DNA from: Pseudomonas sp. GD04091
Lineage (GTDB): Bacteria > Pseudomonadota > Gammaproteobacteria > Pseudomonadales > Pseudomonadaceae
Direction of reading: 5' to 3'
Assembly: GCF_029836165.1 (NCBI RefSeq)
Contig: NZ_JAOEBG010000015.1
Span: 1 to 64,000 of the forward strand
DNA length: 64,000 nucleotides
The notes under the pieces were generated by a model. That model saw only the letters and a list, made by a program, of their open reading frames with translations. It was not told the DNA's origin and ran no database searches. How positions within the stretch are numbered: the first letter of the stretch is position 1; every line of letters begins with the position of its first letter. This document shows, one piece after another, positions 61,991 to 64,000 of the stretch. The translations under genes and the position numbers were made by a program.

Positions 61991-62695
61991 TCAGACCGAC
62001 CGGGTGATACCCCCATCGACCCGCAGGTTCTGCCCGGTGATGTATCCCGCGCCCTCGGAAGCCAGGAAACTGACAGTCGCCGCGATCTCTTCGGCCTTGC
62101 CGTAACGCTCCATGGGAATCCGGCTACGAAATTCTTCCTTCTCCGGCAAGCTGTCGATGAAGCCCGGCAGCACGTTGTTCATGCGGATGTTCTCGGCAGC
62201 GTAGCGATCGGCGAACAGTTTGGTGAAGGCCGCAAGCCCGGCGCGGAACACCCCCGAGGTCGGGAAGGTCGGATCCGGCTCGAAGGCCGCGAAAGTCGAG
62301 ACATTGATGATGGCGCCGCCCTTCTGCCGCTGCATGATCGGCGTCACCAGCCGAGTCGGACGCACCACGTTGAGGAAGTACACCTCCATGCCACGATGCC
62401 AGTCCTCGTCGGTCAGCTCGAGGATAGGCGCACGCGGTCCGTGACCGGCACTGTTGACCAGCACATCGACCCGCCCCCAGCGCTGCATCACGCTGTCGAC
62501 CAGACGCTGCAGGTCTTCTACCGACTGGTTGGAGCCGGTCACGCCAATGCCGCCCAGCTCTGCCGCCAGCGCCTCGCCCTTGCCGGACGAGGACAGGATG
62601 GCGACCTTGAAGCCATCGGCGGCCAGCCGCCTGGCGGCCTCGGCGCCCATGCCACTGCCACCTGCGGTGATGATTGCCACTTTCTGAGAAGCCAT
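61991..62695 (-). CDS. Divergent SDR lacking the catalytic Tyr-Lys pair
   Basis: 234 residues. The cofactor motif TAGGSGMGAEAARRL is at 10-24, NSAG at 81-84, and Ser of NVST at 131-134 is kept. The catalytic YxxxK position reads SGVFR at 147-151, so Tyr becomes Ser and Lys becomes Arg. The fold should bind NAD(P), but classical dehydrogenase chemistry is doubtful. Divergent from the LysR gene with 103 bases between, so it is a likely target. Confidence 0.87.
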   Translation of the reverse strand: MASQKVAIITAGGSGMGAEAARRLAADGFKVAILSSSGKGEALAAELGGIGVTGSNQSVEDLQRLVDSVMQRWGRVDVLVNSAGHGPRAPILELTDEDWHRGMEVYFLNVVRPTRLVTPIMQRQKGGAIINVSTFAAFEPDPTFPTSGVFRAGLAAFTKLFADRYAAENIRMNNVLPGFIDSLPEKEEFRSRIPMERYGKAEEIAATVSFLASEGAGYITGQNLRVDGGITRSV

Positions 62696-62798
62696 GTGCC
62701 GTTCCTTTCAGGAGTTGATCAGGTAGGTGCATGAAGCCAGAATCCGCTTGACCGCACCAATCACAAATACTGGCACGAGCCTGCAGGAAATCTACCGG

Positions 62799-63710
62799 AT
62801 GAGCGCTCCCAAGCGACGCAACGCCCCCGCCATCATCAATCACCTGACGGCATTCGAGGCAGCCGCCCGCCTGGGCAGTTTCCGCGCTGCGGCCGACGAG
62901 TTGCATGTCACCCCCGGTGCTGTCGCCCAGCAGGTGCGCACGCTCGAAGCCAAGCTCGAGCGCCCGTTGTTCGAACGGCTGCCCCGTGGCCTGCGGACCA
63001 ACCGGGACGGTGCCGACTATCTCGCCCGCGTGCGCCTGGCCCTGGACATCATCGAAGACGCCACCGGCGAACTGCTGGAGCGTGACAGGCAGCACGACCC
63101 TCGGCAGATCCTGCTCAGCACCACGCCGGCCTTTGCCAGTCGCTGGCTGATCCCGCGCCTGGGCCAGCTGGCTCAGGCGCACCCTGAGGTGGCCGTGATG
63201 ATCGACGCCTCCGACAGCACCCGGCCACTCAGCGGCAAGGGGGCCGTCGACCTGGCAGTGCGCTGGGGGGCGCCGCCTTTTGCCGAGTCCTATGCCCTGC
63301 CCTTGCTGCCCGGCGTGGCGGTACCCGTCTGCGCGCCCGCGTTGCGTGGCGAACATCAGTGGCAGCGGGCCATCGACCTGGTCCGGCAGCCACTGATTTC
63401 CGATAGCCACAACAATTGGAAACGCTGGTTCGACCACCATGCGCTGCCCGGCACCCGCTTCAACGGCCCTGTGTTCTCCCAGACCATTCTCGCCATCGAA
63501 GCCGCCGAGCAAGGCATGGGCATCGCCCTGGTGCCTCGCCTGCTGGTGGAAAACGCCCTGAAGGCCGGCACGCTGGTGCTGGCGCTGGAAGAACACGAAC
63601 TGCACAGCAGCGCGGGGTTTCATTTGCTCGCAGATCACACGCCGGAGCCGGGGTCTGCCGCCGAACAAGTGGCACGCTGGCTGGAAAGCGAAGCGAAAGC
63701 CCAGGCCTGA
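62799..63710 (+). CDS. LysR-family (GcvA-like) transcriptional regulator
   Basis: 303 residues. The HTH (FRAAADELHVTPGAVAQQVRTLE, shown in two parts as FRAAADELHV and TPGAVAQQVR) and the effector domain (LSTTPAFASRWLIPRLGQL) are of the GcvA type. The ATG with AGGAAA ten bases upstream is chosen over a GTG 72 bases earlier. It is divergent from the SDR lacking its catalytic pair and probably regulates it. Confidence 0.88.
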   Translation: MSAPKRRNAPAIINHLTAFEAAARLGSFRAAADELHVTPGAVAQQVRTLEAKLERPLFERLPRGLRTNRDGADYLARVRLALDIIEDATGELLERDRQHDPRQILLSTTPAFASRWLIPRLGQLAQAHPEVAVMIDASDSTRPLSGKGAVDLAVRWGAPPFAESYALPLLPGVAVPVCAPALRGEHQWQRAIDLVRQPLISDSHNNWKRWFDHHALPGTRFNGPVFSQTILAIEAAEQGMGIALVPRLLVENALKAGTLVLALEEHELHSSAGFHLLADHTPEPGSAAEQVARWLESEAKAQA

Positions 63711-64000
63711 ACGCTGTGTACAGATGCAAACGCCCAGAGGGTGGCCTTCGGATAGCCAATTGCAACATATCGTTTCAGCATGGTGTGGTAAGCCATGCCC
63801 TGCTCCGATCCTCGCGCCAAGCCAGCCGTTCAGCGCCAAGGCGTGCCAGGAAAGGCCTGGCGCTGAGCAGGCGGAAGCAAGTGGAAATACTCATACCTAC
63901 TGTTTCGTAAGACTATTCCTGCGCACTAGTAGGACGCTTCAGCCGCAACGGCTGTCGGTGTATGAATAATCAGTATTGAAGGGTGGATTGAACTGATACC
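63711..64000. other. Right edge without a supported gene
   Basis: Open frames of about 60-160 codons cross this stretch but lack ribosome sites and recognisable domains. GC drops towards the end. No repeat, terminator with T-run or RNA gene was seen. Confidence 0.4.

Noticed and set aside
63724..63969. An 81-codon plus-strand frame at the right edge
   Set aside because: Starts inside the end of the LysR region without a ribosome site and shows no family features.

Overview
The window is about 65% GC chromosomal DNA from a fluorescent Pseudomonas, most likely of the P. putida/P. fluorescens type. The evidence is a pyoverdine peptide synthetase next to a complete fpvGHJK-fpvCDEF iron-release cluster, Pseudomonas-style REP palindromes, argC of the short type, katG, ppnN, a YebC-family regulator, a SohB-type protease and a tRNA-Cys. 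No prophage, insertion sequence, CRISPR array or plasmid backbone was seen.

Layout. (1) 1-9078, minus: the first 3026 codons of a multimodular NRPS (C-A-T-E-C-A-T-C...), running off the left edge. (2) 9079-9309: divergent control region with a PvdS-type -35/-10 candidate facing the NRPS and a Fur-box-like site near fpvG. (3) 9310-15358, plus: eight almost fully overlapping genes for reduction and uptake of iron delivered by ferripyoverdine. (4) 15.4-22.8 kb: mixed core genes (lipoproteins, CACHE-type diguanylate cyclase, membrane protein, VOC protein, orphan ParA, lipoprotein nuclease, MFS carrier). (5) 22.8-31.1 kb: katG, aromatic amino-acid decarboxylase with a LysR regulator, YebC-type regulator, ppnN, SH3 protein. 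(6) 31.1-38.1 kb: 5'-nucleotidase plus MOSC pair, LysR/SDR/tautomerase unit, LysR, argC, GNAT. (7) 38.1-43.6 kb: a tightly coupled minus-strand unit (AhpD-like, acyl-CoA-dehydrogenase-like flavoprotein, ABC ATPase, Tat-exported binding protein, permease) with a divergent AraC regulator. This is the most interesting metabolic locus after pyoverdine. (8) 43.6-45.4 kb: low-information stretch with small proteins, then tRNA-Cys with its own promoter and terminator. (9) 45.4-50.6 kb: SohB-type protease, histidine phosphatase, SCP2, phosphotransferase, SDR, methyltransferase. (10) 50.7-64 kb: HTH-PAS-PAS regulator, two more diguanylate cyclases, small His-rich and glycine-zipper envelope proteins, an SLC13-type carrier with two RCK_C domains, TauE, LysR genes, a 27-residue membrane protein, an isochorismatase-like hydrolase and an SDR lacking the usual catalytic pair.

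How the parts work together. The NRPS is predicted to start the pyoverdine side chain with D-Ser followed by a basic residue (Lys favoured), from binding-pocket residues read directly in the sequence. FpvGHJK and FpvCDEF then reduce and import the iron brought in by the siderophore. Three GGDEF proteins, of which two keep the product-inhibition site and one does not, give the window a clear c-di-GMP component. Most of the remainder is ordinary Pseudomonas core genome. The 64 kb contain no unmistakable new system; the best leads are the ABC/flavoprotein/AhpD unit, the catalytic-residue substitutions and the very small membrane protein.
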